13,668 nt of DNA from Thermoplasmata archaeon (GTDB taxonomy: Archaea > Thermoplasmatota > E2 > DHVEG-1 > B18-G2): contig JAGGWT010000132.1 in the NCBI GenBank assembly GCA_021163455.1, positions 1-13,668 on the forward strand, in the 5' to 3' direction. Numbering within the stretch: position 1 is the first letter of the stretch; every line of letters begins with the position of its first letter. The notes under the pieces are model-generated. The model worked only from the letters and a program-made list of their open reading frames with translations, did no database searches and was not told where the DNA came from. This document shows positions 1-6,516 of the stretch, in pieces. The translations under genes and the position numbers were made by a program.

Positions 1-23
1 CCCTCCCCGCTAAACCTGCTTAA

Positions 24-38
24 GAAAAGATTTATTAT
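24..38 (+). promoter_or_regulatory. Archaeal promoter (BRE + TATA) of the 63-3219 operon
   Basis: A purine-rich GAAAAGA (24-30) precedes TTTATTAT (31-38). The TATA centre is about 28 bases before the ATG at 63, which puts transcription start within a few bases of the start codon. The first gene is therefore probably leaderless or nearly so; no good Shine-Dalgarno sequence sits before it. Pattern seen in the sequence; activity inferred. Confidence 0.5.
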
Positions 39-62
39 GGAGATTTTCAGATATAGGACATT

Positions 63-1400
63 ATGACCGACGATCTCGATATTCTCGGTGTTCTCCCATC
101 CGACAGAAAAAAACTGGAATCGATGGGTATAACCAAGATAGAGCAGATAGCTGTACTCAGTCCAAGACAGCTCGGACTGGGAAAAAGCAAAAGCGAAGGC
201 ATCATAAGAAGGGCACACAACATCATAGCCAACAAGAGCATCGAGGATATAGAAATAGGTGAGAAGGAAATAAGGGTGAAAGTCAAATCACTGACCAAAC
301 CCGTCAAAAAATCCGTCCTGTCAGTCCTGGGTGTGTACGATGTTCATCCCGGCAGCATAGCGGTCTCAGAGACCGGAGATACCATACATATCTTCAGAAA
401 ATCTCCCGCTTTTTCAAAAATTGTCGAAAATGCCGAGATACAGAAATCGATTATCGAGGAAAGAAAAAGAACAGAGATGCTATCAAAAGGTGTAACCCTG
501 GATGTGGAAGAGATAAAGGAGTTCGCCATAAACAGAGGTTTTGAGGGATTCTGGAGAAATGTCTTCAGCGAGATAAAAGGCAACGAGATAATGAAAAAAT
601 CTCTCTCAGTGAGTTTGTTTTCAACATTCGAGGAGCCGGTCCATTCTCTAATCATAGGCGAACCCGGCAGCAGCAAGACGCTGGCCAAGGAACTCATAGA
701 AACCACCTTCAAGGATATTTCTGTAATAGGTGCAAACACAACAAGAGCCGGTCTGGTTTGCAATCTTGGAACTGGAGACCTGGGAGCACTGGCATATTCA
801 AATAACAGAATTGTTCTCATCGATGAATTCGATAAAATACCAGAGAGCGACATCGAGTACTGCTATGAACTTCTCTCAAACGGTAGATGCAGCGTTCACT
901 CCTCAAAGATTCATACTGAAATAGAGAGTCACTTCATCATGATAGCTTTTGCAAATCCAAGAGAAGGGATTTTCAGGAGGAAGCCTATCGAGGAGATACC
1001 GCTTCCTCCCATTCTGATCAGCAGATTTGCTCTTATAGTGAAAACAGAAGAAATCAGCGAAGAGGATAGAAAAGCCCTGTTCAAGGAAAAATTCTATGGG
1101 AGGTCAGAGGCAAGAATAAAATCATCCTACTATGACCAGTGGGTGAAGGTCGCGAGAGATTTTATACCGGAAATCAAGGCATCAGAGAGAGATGTTGACA
1201 GATACATAGATAAAGCTTCCAGAATTGTTGAGATGTATCAGTCAACAAAACTCAGAAGAGACCTTCGAATGGGTGATTACATTCGCAGAATACCTCTATC
1301 AATAGCGAGGGCATCTTTTAAGGATGTTGATACGGATGTGTTGAAAGAGAGTGAGAAAATCATAGAGGAATCCATATCGAGCTGGGAGGAGCATGGCTGA
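63..1400 (+). CDS. Mini MCM-like AAA+ ATPase with N-terminal helix-hairpin-helix region
   Basis: This is a 445-residue ATPase whose core matches the MCM helicase class. It has Walker A GEPGSSKT (residues 199-206), with the MCM-style Ser in place of Gly before Lys205. Walker B is VLIDEFDK (251-258, D254/E255), close to the MCM hallmark IDEFDK. Sensor 1 is FANP (N298), the arginine finger is SRF (R321), and a C-terminal helical region around 398-417 holds a possible sensor 2 arginine (R402). Residues 8-55 resemble the RadA-type helix-hairpin-helix fold (LGVLPS..., SPRQLGLGKSK), a likely DNA-binding module. Canonical MCMs are about 650-700 residues with an OB-fold and zinc-binding N-terminal domain. 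Here only about 80 residues (60-140) lie between the HhH and the ATPase, and no cysteine zinc site is visible. It is thus unlikely to be the replicative helicase; a repair or remodelling role is inference. It heads a four-gene operon and overlaps the protease gene by 8 bases. Confidence 0.85.
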   Translation: MTDDLDILGVLPSDRKKLESMGITKIEQIAVLSPRQLGLGKSKSEGIIRRAHNIIANKSIEDIEIGEKEIRVKVKSLTKPVKKSVLSVLGVYDVHPGSIAVSETGDTIHIFRKSPAFSKIVENAEIQKSIIEERKRTEMLSKGVTLDVEEIKEFAINRGFEGFWRNVFSEIKGNEIMKKSLSVSLFSTFEEPVHSLIIGEPGSSKTLAKELIETTFKDISVIGANTTRAGLVCNLGTGDLGALAYSNNRIVLIDEFDKIPESDIEYCYELLSNGRCSVHSSKIHTEIESHFIMIAFANPREGIFRRKPIEEIPLPPILISRFALIVKTEEISEEDRKALFKEKFYGRSEARIKSSYYDQWVKVARDFIPEIKASERDVDRYIDKASRIVEMYQSTKLRRDLRMGDYIRRIPLSIARASFKDVDTDVLKESEKIIEESISSWEEHG

Positions 1401-1881
1401 ATACAGGATCGATATATTTTATTCCGGTCGCAGGCTCCCGGCGGAGATATCAAAGGAGGCTATAACTCAGGAGTACAGCACGTTTCTCGAACCAGAAATC
1501 AGAAAACATCTCGAAATGGATAGCAGAGCTTTTTCTCCTGAAAGAGGACAGTACGACGCGGGTGTGCTGTTAAGAACATTCGAGGGATATCGAAACCTAT
1601 TTCTCTGGCTCGTAGACAGAGACATCTTCATAGAGGGAATGAATTTCGTGTTCGGCTGCGCCATCCGGATGAAGGGCGCCATACTTTCTGTTTACCGTTT
1701 GAATTCTGAGGAACTGATCAGGAAGGAGACAGTCCATGAGGTGGGGCATATTTTAGGTCTGGGACATTGTGAAAACGACTGTGTTATGAGATTTTCCAAT
1801 TCTCTACAGGAAGCCATTGAAAAACCTGGCCATCTATGTTCTGCATGTAGAGAAAAACTGCAGAGGATGCATGGAATATGA
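1393..1881 (+). CDS. amzA: Archaemetzincin zinc metalloprotease (M54 family)
   Basis: This 162-residue protein carries the archaemetzincin signature. H115-E116-V-G-H119 followed by GLGH (H125) gives the three catalytic zinc histidines and the general base E116. C126, C130, C149 and C152 supply the second, structural zinc site, and the Met following C130 is M132. The usual family pattern is HExxHxxGxxHC-x4-C-x-M-x17-CxxC. Here C126 to C130 is x3 and M132 to C149 is x16, each one shorter, so the loops are slightly trimmed. All ligands are present and it should be active. There is no signal peptide, so it is cytoplasmic. The ATG at 1393 follows GGGAGGA and overlaps the ATPase gene by 8 bases, implying translational coupling. 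Physiological substrates of archaeal members are not known to me; the pairing with a DNA-type ATPase is the main clue here. Confidence 0.9.
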   Translation: MAEYRIDIFYSGRRLPAEISKEAITQEYSTFLEPEIRKHLEMDSRAFSPERGQYDAGVLLRTFEGYRNLFLWLVDRDIFIEGMNFVFGCAIRMKGAILSVYRLNSEELIRKETVHEVGHILGLGHCENDCVMRFSNSLQEAIEKPGHLCSACREKLQRMHGI

Positions 1882-2507
1882 GCATGTTAAAAAAGAAACA
1901 TCTGGCAAAGATTTTATCCGGTCTGGATGGTTACAGGAATCCTAAACCGGAACTGGAACAATACGAGACACCAGGAGATACGGCGGCAGAAATGATATGG
2001 ATGGCCGATTTGAGGGGGAAACTTAAAGAAAAAGTTGTGGCAGACCTTGGCTGCGGGACAGGAATTCTCTCTGTTGGTTCCGCTCTTCTCGGGGCAAGGA
2101 AGGTGTATGCCATTGATATAGATGAAGAGGCTGTGGAGATAGCCAGAGCGAACGCTACCAGATTGAATATTCTTGATAAGATTGAATTTCTCGTGATGGA
2201 TGTCAGGGAATTTGATAGAAAGGTTGACACCGTGATCATGAATCCTCCCTTTGGATGTCAGACCAGAAATGCTGACAGACCCTTTCTTGAGAAGGCTTTT
2301 GAAATCAGCAACGATGTATTTTCACTGCATCTTGCTAAGGAGGATGTGGAAAGATTTCTGAAAAGATTCTCTGCAGAGCATGGCTTTGAGATGATGATAA
2401 TCGGAAAATCCAGATTCGACATACCTGCAAAATTCTTTTTCCATAAAAGCAGGTTGGTAAGGATTGATATCCATATTATTCACTTCAAGAGGCGTGGAAA
2501 TGTATGA
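1878..2507 (+). CDS. METTL5-like rRNA N6-adenine methyltransferase
   Basis: This is a 209-residue class I SAM-dependent methyltransferase. Motif I is DLGCGTG (56-62), the acidic loop is AIDID (78-82), and the catalytic motif IV is NPPF (122-125), the (D/N)PPF/Y/W type used for N6-adenine. Flanking blocks match human METTL5 closely from memory: LDGYRNPKPELEQY near the N-terminus, KVVADLGCG, TVIMNPPFG, VFSLH after motif IV, and FDIPAKFFFHK near the C-terminus. METTL5 methylates one adenine of small-subunit rRNA in eukaryotes with the partner TRMT112, and archaeal homologues are expected to act on 16S rRNA with a Trm112 protein. No Trm112-like gene is visible here. The gene overlaps the protease stop as ATGA (1878-1881) and overlaps the next gene by 8 bases, so it is in the same operon. 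An alternative in-frame ATG lies at 1884. Confidence 0.9.
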   Translation: MSMLKKKHLAKILSGLDGYRNPKPELEQYETPGDTAAEMIWMADLRGKLKEKVVADLGCGTGILSVGSALLGARKVYAIDIDEEAVEIARANATRLNILDKIEFLVMDVREFDRKVDTVIMNPPFGCQTRNADRPFLEKAFEISNDVFSLHLAKEDVERFLKRFSAEHGFEMMIIGKSRFDIPAKFFFHKSRLVRIDIHIIHFKRRGNV

Positions 2508-3219
2508 CCCCATAAAACTTTCGGAATTGACAGAGAGAATCGTAGTACGTGGAGCACAGAGGAAATATCACAGATTCAGATTCACCAGATTCTATGGAGG
2601 TTCAGCCACTGCAGATGCCGTTGGTTGTAATCTGAGGTGCATATTCTGCTGGTCTGGCAGGGCAGTCAGAAACCCATCAGCAACGGGAAAGTTTTACAGC
2701 CCGGAAATTGTGGCAGACATGCTGATAGATATGGCTGAAAGGAATGGATGCAGAATAATAAGAATATCTGGAGCAGAACCCACCATCGGTAAAGCCCACC
2801 TTCTGTCTCTGCTTGATGTGGTTGATGTGTATGATAAAATCTTCATCCTGGAAACGAACGGTATACTGATAGGTGCAGATAGAAGATATGCTGAGGAACT
2901 ATCTGGATACAAAAGGTTACATGTGAGGGTCTCGATAAAGGGTTGCAGTGAGGATGAATTCAGGTATCTTACGGGAGCAAAATATGGCTTTTCGCTGCAG
3001 TTGAAATCTCTTGAGTATCTTTCAGATAACAATGTATCCTTCCATCCTTCCGTAGTTTCAACCAGAGGCGAAAATCTCAGGATAGTTGAAAAACTGAAAG
3101 AATTGGGTATTCGTCCCTCAGATATAGAGTGGGAAAGATTGAAACTTTATCCCCCTGTAAAGGAGAGATTGAAGAGAATGGGCAGACTTGATGAGATGGG
3201 TGATATATGGGAAAGGTAG
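2500..3219 (+). CDS. Small radical SAM protein, function unknown
   Basis: This 239-residue protein has the radical SAM cluster motif C43-x3-C47-x2-C50 (CNLRCIFC) for a [4Fe-4S] cluster that cleaves S-adenosylmethionine. GAEP (91-94) corresponds to the GGEP SAM-binding motif. LETNG (117-121) and HVRVSIKG (141-148) match later barrel strands of the MoaA-like fold. Only two other cysteines exist (C84, C149), so there is no SPASM or twitch auxiliary-cluster domain. The substrate cannot be deduced. I chose the ATG at 2500 (MYDPIKL) rather than an upstream TTG at 2464. It gives an 8-base overlap with the methyltransferase like the operon's other junctions, whereas the TTG would overlap by 44 bases. 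It closes the four-gene operon; the next promoter begins right after its stop. An RNA- or cofactor-modifying role beside METTL5 is speculation. Confidence 0.85.
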   Translation: MYDPIKLSELTERIVVRGAQRKYHRFRFTRFYGGSATADAVGCNLRCIFCWSGRAVRNPSATGKFYSPEIVADMLIDMAERNGCRIIRISGAEPTIGKAHLLSLLDVVDVYDKIFILETNGILIGADRRYAEELSGYKRLHVRVSIKGCSEDEFRYLTGAKYGFSLQLKSLEYLSDNNVSFHPSVVSTRGENLRIVEKLKELGIRPSDIEWERLKLYPPVKERLKRMGRLDEMGDIWER

Positions 3220-3224
3220 ATTGC

Positions 3225-3239
3225 AGAAAATATTTTTAT
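3225..3239 (+). promoter_or_regulatory. Promoter of the C25 peptidase gene
   Basis: A purine-rich CAGAAAA (BRE-like) runs into TATTTTTAT (3231-3239). The TATA centre is about 28 bases before the ATG at 3263, which fits a leaderless transcript. It lies just after the stop of the radical SAM gene, so the peptidase is probably its own transcription unit. Inferred from spacing and composition. Confidence 0.5.
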
Positions 3240-3262
3240 GTTATAAATCAATAATAATACCG

Positions 3263-4642
3263 ATGAATGGAACAAGAGTGTTAATCGTATGCACGCTCAC
3301 TATCCTTCTTCTCGCTACGGCAATCGACACAGGTCTATCGAGCAATGAGAACGTCACCTATCATCTCCTGATAGTGGCTCCTTATGAATTCTGTAAAGCT
3401 CTCGAGCCTCTGGTGGAGCACAAGATAAAACATGGAATAAAGACAAAACTGGTCAGTATAGAGGATGTCTATGACCAAATGTTCTGGTATGGAAGAGATA
3501 AAGCAGAGAAACTGAAATATTTCATCAAGTTTGCCAAGGATATATGGGGAATAAAGTATGTTCTTCTCGTGGGGGACTATCGTAAGATACCTATAAGGTA
3601 TGTCTACAACTCGAATAACTACTCTGATTTTCCTGAGCCAAAGTTTGTATCCGAACTGTATTATGCTGATATCTACGATAAGAATGGCAACTTTTCATCC
3701 TGGGACACTGATAATGATGGAATATATGGAGAATGGATAGGTGACAGGGCGGAGGATAAGGACATAGACCTTTATCCCGACGTTTGCGTCGGCAGGCTGG
3801 CGTGCAGGAACGTGCGAGAAGTCAAGATAATGGTTGACAAGATAATTAAATATGAAACCAGAACCTACAACTCTGAGTGGTTCAAAAGATTTATAGTCAT
3901 TGCAGGCGACACCTATCCAGAATGTCTGAATCCGAGATGGGTCGGAAATGAGGGGGAGGAGAACACATTGAAAGCGATACAGAACATGAGTGGATTCGAA
4001 GTTGTGAAGTTATGGATATCTGATGGCTCCTTTACAGGACCCAGAGATATTATCAGAGAGATGAACAGAGGTTGTGGCTTCGTTTTCTTTGAAGGTCATG
4101 GCAGTCCAATGACCTGGGCAACGCATCCACCAAATGACCCTGAGACATGGGTGAAAGGCCTCTCGATCTACAACATGTGGAGATTGCACAACTTTTACAA
4201 ATTACCAGTATGCTTGGTTTCAGGGTGTCACAACAGCCAGATAGATGTTACACCTCTCAATTTGCTCATACATCCCAGAGAATCCTTACTCATGAGGCTG
4301 GACTATCCGATAGAATGCTGGAGCTGGAAGCTGGTCAGTTTGCCATTTGGTGGAGCGATTGCTGCAGTTGGAAACACTGGTCTGGGAATGACCAAAGAAG
4401 ATAAAGAATCCTTTGAAGGGGCATCCGATTATCTGGATGCAAGATTCTTCTGGGAGTATGGTAGGAATGGCACGGATATACTGGGAGAGGTGTGGGCAAA
4501 AGCGATAACCGCCTATCTCAACAAGTATCCCATCGACTGGAACACGCCGGCGGGCGCAGATTCCTCGATAGACGCTAAAGTTGTTCAGGAGTGGATTCTG
4601 CTCGGAGACCCATCTCTTAAGATTGGTGGGTATCCAGGTTAA
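3263..4642 (+). CDS. Secreted gingipain/clostripain-like cysteine peptidase (C25-type)
   Basis: This is a 459-residue exported protein. Residues 5-22 form a hydrophobic signal sequence or N-terminal anchor without a lipobox. The catalytic region shows FFEGHG (H279), matching the gingipain histidine block, and LVSGCHNSQ (C322), matching the catalytic cysteine block. The typical end of the domain, LLGDPSLKI (447-454 region), follows. An early VLLVGDYRKIP (100-110) is also typical of the family. DTDNDGIYGE (148-157) is an EF-hand-like calcium loop with D148, D150, D152 and a possible E157. No Ig-like, sorting or membrane-anchor domain follows the catalytic core, so it may be released or held by its N-terminus. 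The ATG at 3263 is preferred over one at 3188, because the longer form overlaps the radical SAM gene and translates through the TATA box. Cleavage specificity cannot be read from sequence. Confidence 0.85.
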   Translation: MNGTRVLIVCTLTILLLATAIDTGLSSNENVTYHLLIVAPYEFCKALEPLVEHKIKHGIKTKLVSIEDVYDQMFWYGRDKAEKLKYFIKFAKDIWGIKYVLLVGDYRKIPIRYVYNSNNYSDFPEPKFVSELYYADIYDKNGNFSSWDTDNDGIYGEWIGDRAEDKDIDLYPDVCVGRLACRNVREVKIMVDKIIKYETRTYNSEWFKRFIVIAGDTYPECLNPRWVGNEGEENTLKAIQNMSGFEVVKLWISDGSFTGPRDIIREMNRGCGFVFFEGHGSPMTWATHPPNDPETWVKGLSIYNMWRLHNFYKLPVCLVSGCHNSQIDVTPLNLLIHPRESLLMRLDYPIECWSWKLVSLPFGGAIAAVGNTGLGMTKEDKESFEGASDYLDARFFWEYGRNGTDILGEVWAKAITAYLNKYPIDWNTPAGADSSIDAKVVQEWILLGDPSLKIGGYPG

Positions 4643-4670
4643 GAAATCTCCTTCAAACGAAACCGATTAA

Positions 4671-4689
4671 CTTTAATACTTTCTTTTTT
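4671..4689 (+). terminator. T-rich terminator after the C25 peptidase gene
   Basis: A pyrimidine-rich stretch ending in TTCTTTTTT (4681-4689) lies about 40 bases after the peptidase stop and before the next promoter. Archaeal RNA polymerase commonly stops at such T tracts without a hairpin. Composition only, so modest confidence. Confidence 0.4.
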
Positions 4690-4763
4690 ACACAGAGTGA
4701 TGGTGTGGAGGAGAAGGTATTGCGGATATTAAAGGTTTGGGAATTGTTTTCGGTACCGAAGTC

Positions 4764-4776
4764 AAATATATATAAT
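4764..4776 (+). promoter_or_regulatory. TATA box of the small membrane protein gene
   Basis: AAATATATATAAT has its centre about 27 bases before the ATG at 4798, which is ideal archaeal spacing for a leaderless start. It rules against the upstream GTG at 4705, whose reading frame runs straight through this element. Confidence 0.65.
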
Positions 4777-4797
4777 GCGAACTGTATACAAATTAGC

Positions 4798-5298
4798 ATG
4801 CGACTGTGGGGAGCATGTTTGTTTGTGGTAGCCATTCTAATGCTTTTGCCCCTGCAGCCCGCTGTGAGCGCAAGTCACAATGATTTTACCGCAGAGAGAA
4901 TAAAGAAGTATATTGGACAGATTGATAACAAGGGGACAGTCTCTCTAGACACTATCTTGAAAGAACTGATGAAATTGAGAAATTCTCTGCAAGATGACAA
5001 TCCTAAGGTCATTTTCATCTATGCAGTAATATTCACCGCTGGATTCCTGGAAGGTTGGTTAGTTGTAGAGATCGAGGATAAATGCTCGGGATTTATCGAG
5101 CGCCATCCATTGCTATCTAACATACTCGCCTTTGTAGCAGGTTTTGCAGAAGGTTTTCTGGTGCTTGGACCCATCTTCGCTTACTTGGAGGAACATTATG
5201 AAGGGTTCGATTTCGGAATAGCTTTGCTTGTCTTTGAGATCGGTTGCTTGATAGGTGGTTATTTAAATCAACTCCTAGAATCAAACCAGCACTCTTAA
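4798..5298 (+). CDS. Small membrane protein with AGFxEG helices, unknown function
   Basis: This 166-residue protein is not recognised. Residues 4-24 are a signal sequence or first membrane helix ending in PAVSAS, a plausible cleavage site. A polar, charged stretch (27-70) follows, which could be a short coiled region. Three hydrophobic helices come next at about 70-90, 108-130 and 138-158. Two of these carry the same motif: AGFLEG (81-86) and AGFAEG (114-119). Each is followed by an acidic patch (EIEDK, EEHYEG), suggesting an internal duplication; the third helix has LIGGYL at a comparable position. Acidic residues inside membrane helices hint at ion or proton handling, or helix packing, but this is inference. 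It is transcribed alone from the 4764 TATA box, between a secreted peptidase and a convergent primase-like gene. Confidence 0.75.
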   Translation: MRLWGACLFVVAILMLLPLQPAVSASHNDFTAERIKKYIGQIDNKGTVSLDTILKELMKLRNSLQDDNPKVIFIYAVIFTAGFLEGWLVVEIEDKCSGFIERHPLLSNILAFVAGFAEGFLVLGPIFAYLEEHYEGFDFGIALLVFEIGCLIGGYLNQLLESNQHS

Positions 5299-5344
5299 AA
5301 CTCGACGATTCTCCTGCCGCCGGAACTTACTGAGTATAAACACT

Positions 5345-6439
5345 TCACCCCATCTTTGCCATATCTTTTCCCTTTTCAATCAACTCCATGATAGCTCTAC
5401 TAGGGTCACTCTCTTTGAGCTCGAATTCATCTCCTTTTTCTTCAAATCTCTCCAAGACTTTTCTCGGCTCAGCATCCTCGGGTGAGAAATCGTCAAGTTC
5501 ATCAGGCTTCAGGGGTAGCGAAACAAGACCTGTCTTGTGATGTATACCATACGGAGACCTTACAAGACCATTTGGTTTGAGACAGGACCAGTCTATCAGT
5601 ATTTTATCCTCCCTCTCTTCCTTCTTACACACTATCGAAGTCGTCAGTCCAGGTATTTCCTGATCAACCTCGTATTGTATCAACCTCACCAAATCAACAA
5701 ACAAGGAGAAATAGTTCCTCTTCCTCCTCTCCCTGAGCATGGGCAAAGGATTCCACTCTGGTGGGATTTCAAACTCTTTCGGTAGACTCCATAACTGTAT
5801 ACCTCTTGATCCGGAAAACTTCATCGCTGGTTTCAAATCCAACTTTTCCATGACATCATAGCAAACTCTCGCAACCTCTTTCACCTTGTCAAATCCCACC
5901 TTTGCCCCAGCATCCAGATCGATAACCAACCAGTCAGGTCTATCAGAACCCATCCTATGGACACATGGTATCACATCTATACAGAACATCTGAACAAAAT
6001 TCATGAGATCCTCCTTACTGTTTAAGGTTATATACCTCCCTTTAAACTGTCTCCTGAAAAAGTGCTGCTGGGTGAATGTACAGTAGAAACCGACGTGTCT
6101 ATCCTTGCAGTACTTCAAAACAACATCTGCAACTCTATCATAGTAATTAAGGGCTTCGTAGACCGTTGTCCATGTTTTGTTTATTTTTAGCAATTCCTTT
6201 TTCCATTCTTCAAAGTTTGATGAAAACAGCTGTCTCCCTTCTGCCGAAATGGTATATAAATCTCCTTTCTTCAGAATAAAACCTTTATCTATCAGAGAGT
6301 CAAGAGCTTTTCTTGTTAACTCCTCATTGATTTTCAGATCCCTCTCTGCCTTTTCCTTTATATGGTCAAAATCTATCAGTTTACCCTCCCTTTTTATTGC
6401 AAACATCAGCATGAGATATTTTTCAGTGGAGTCCATCAT
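5345..6439 (-). CDS. Winged-helix + archaeo-eukaryotic primase (LigD-polymerase/PriS-like) protein
   Basis: This is a 364-residue protein. Residues 1-85 look like a winged helix-turn-helix (helices at 5-17, 23-36 and 39-52, wing GFILKKGDLYTI). The rest matches the AEP fold of PriS and the bacterial LigD polymerase domain. DRPDWLVIDLDAG (167-178 region) supplies motif I with D174 and D176. SGSRGIQLW (209-217) is motif II, and ILIDWSC (280-286) supplies motif III D283. RSPYGIHHKTGLVSLPL (294-310) resembles the PriS/LigD downstream block. Canonical motif II ends in His (SGxxGxH), but here the residue is Gln215 (codon CAG), although both acidic motifs are intact. There is no PriS-type zinc-binding cysteine cluster, and no Ku, ligase or PriL gene nearby. 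It may be a primase-polymerase for repair, or a diverged nucleotide-binding relative. There are two adjacent ATGs (6439, 6436). It runs convergent to the membrane protein and divergent to trpB2. Confidence 0.8.
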   Translation of the reverse strand: MMDSTEKYLMLMFAIKREGKLIDFDHIKEKAERDLKINEELTRKALDSLIDKGFILKKGDLYTISAEGRQLFSSNFEEWKKELLKINKTWTTVYEALNYYDRVADVVLKYCKDRHVGFYCTFTQQHFFRRQFKGRYITLNSKEDLMNFVQMFCIDVIPCVHRMGSDRPDWLVIDLDAGAKVGFDKVKEVARVCYDVMEKLDLKPAMKFSGSRGIQLWSLPKEFEIPPEWNPLPMLRERRKRNYFSLFVDLVRLIQYEVDQEIPGLTTSIVCKKEEREDKILIDWSCLKPNGLVRSPYGIHHKTGLVSLPLKPDELDDFSPEDAEPRKVLERFEEKGDEFELKESDPSRAIMELIEKGKDMAKMG

Positions 6440-6457
6440 GCATGAATAAAGTTAATC

Positions 6458-6469
6458 ATTTTTATTTTT
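6458..6469 (-). promoter_or_regulatory. Probable promoter of the primase-like gene
   Basis: On the minus strand an A-rich GAAAAATAAAAAT (BRE-like plus weak TATA) is centred about 25 bases before the ATG at 6439. No Shine-Dalgarno is visible in the intervening sequence, so a leaderless start is likely. It is weaker than the other TATA boxes here. Confidence 0.35.
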
Positions 6470-6486
6470 CTATCGCAAATCTCTAC

Positions 6487-6495
6487 TTTAAAATA
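6487..6495 (+). promoter_or_regulatory. TATA box of trpB2
   Basis: TTTAAAATA is centred about 26 bases before the ATG at 6517. It shares a 77-base divergent intergenic region with the primase-like gene, so the two promoters lie only about 20 bases apart and could interfere. No Trp-repressor-like palindrome stands out. Confidence 0.55.
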
Positions 6496-6516
6496 CATCT
6501 TCGTGCTTCTACTTTC

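Noticed and set aside
344..853. 169-residue minus-strand open frame opposite the MCM-like gene
   Set aside because: It is fully inside a gene with intact AAA+ motifs on the other strand, is Ser/Leu-rich antisense composition, and has no promoter or SD.
2464..2499. TTG-initiated 12-residue N-terminal extension of the radical SAM protein
   Set aside because: It would overlap the methyltransferase by 44 bases. The ATG at 2500 fits the operon's 4-8 base overlaps.
4653..4835. 60-residue minus-strand frame between the peptidase and membrane-protein genes
   Set aside because: It crosses the T-rich terminator and the TATA box of the plus-strand gene and has no supporting signals.
5345..6439. Complete NHEJ LigD/Ku system
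   Set aside because: Only the polymerase-like domain is present. No ligase motif, phosphoesterase domain or Ku gene occurs in the window.
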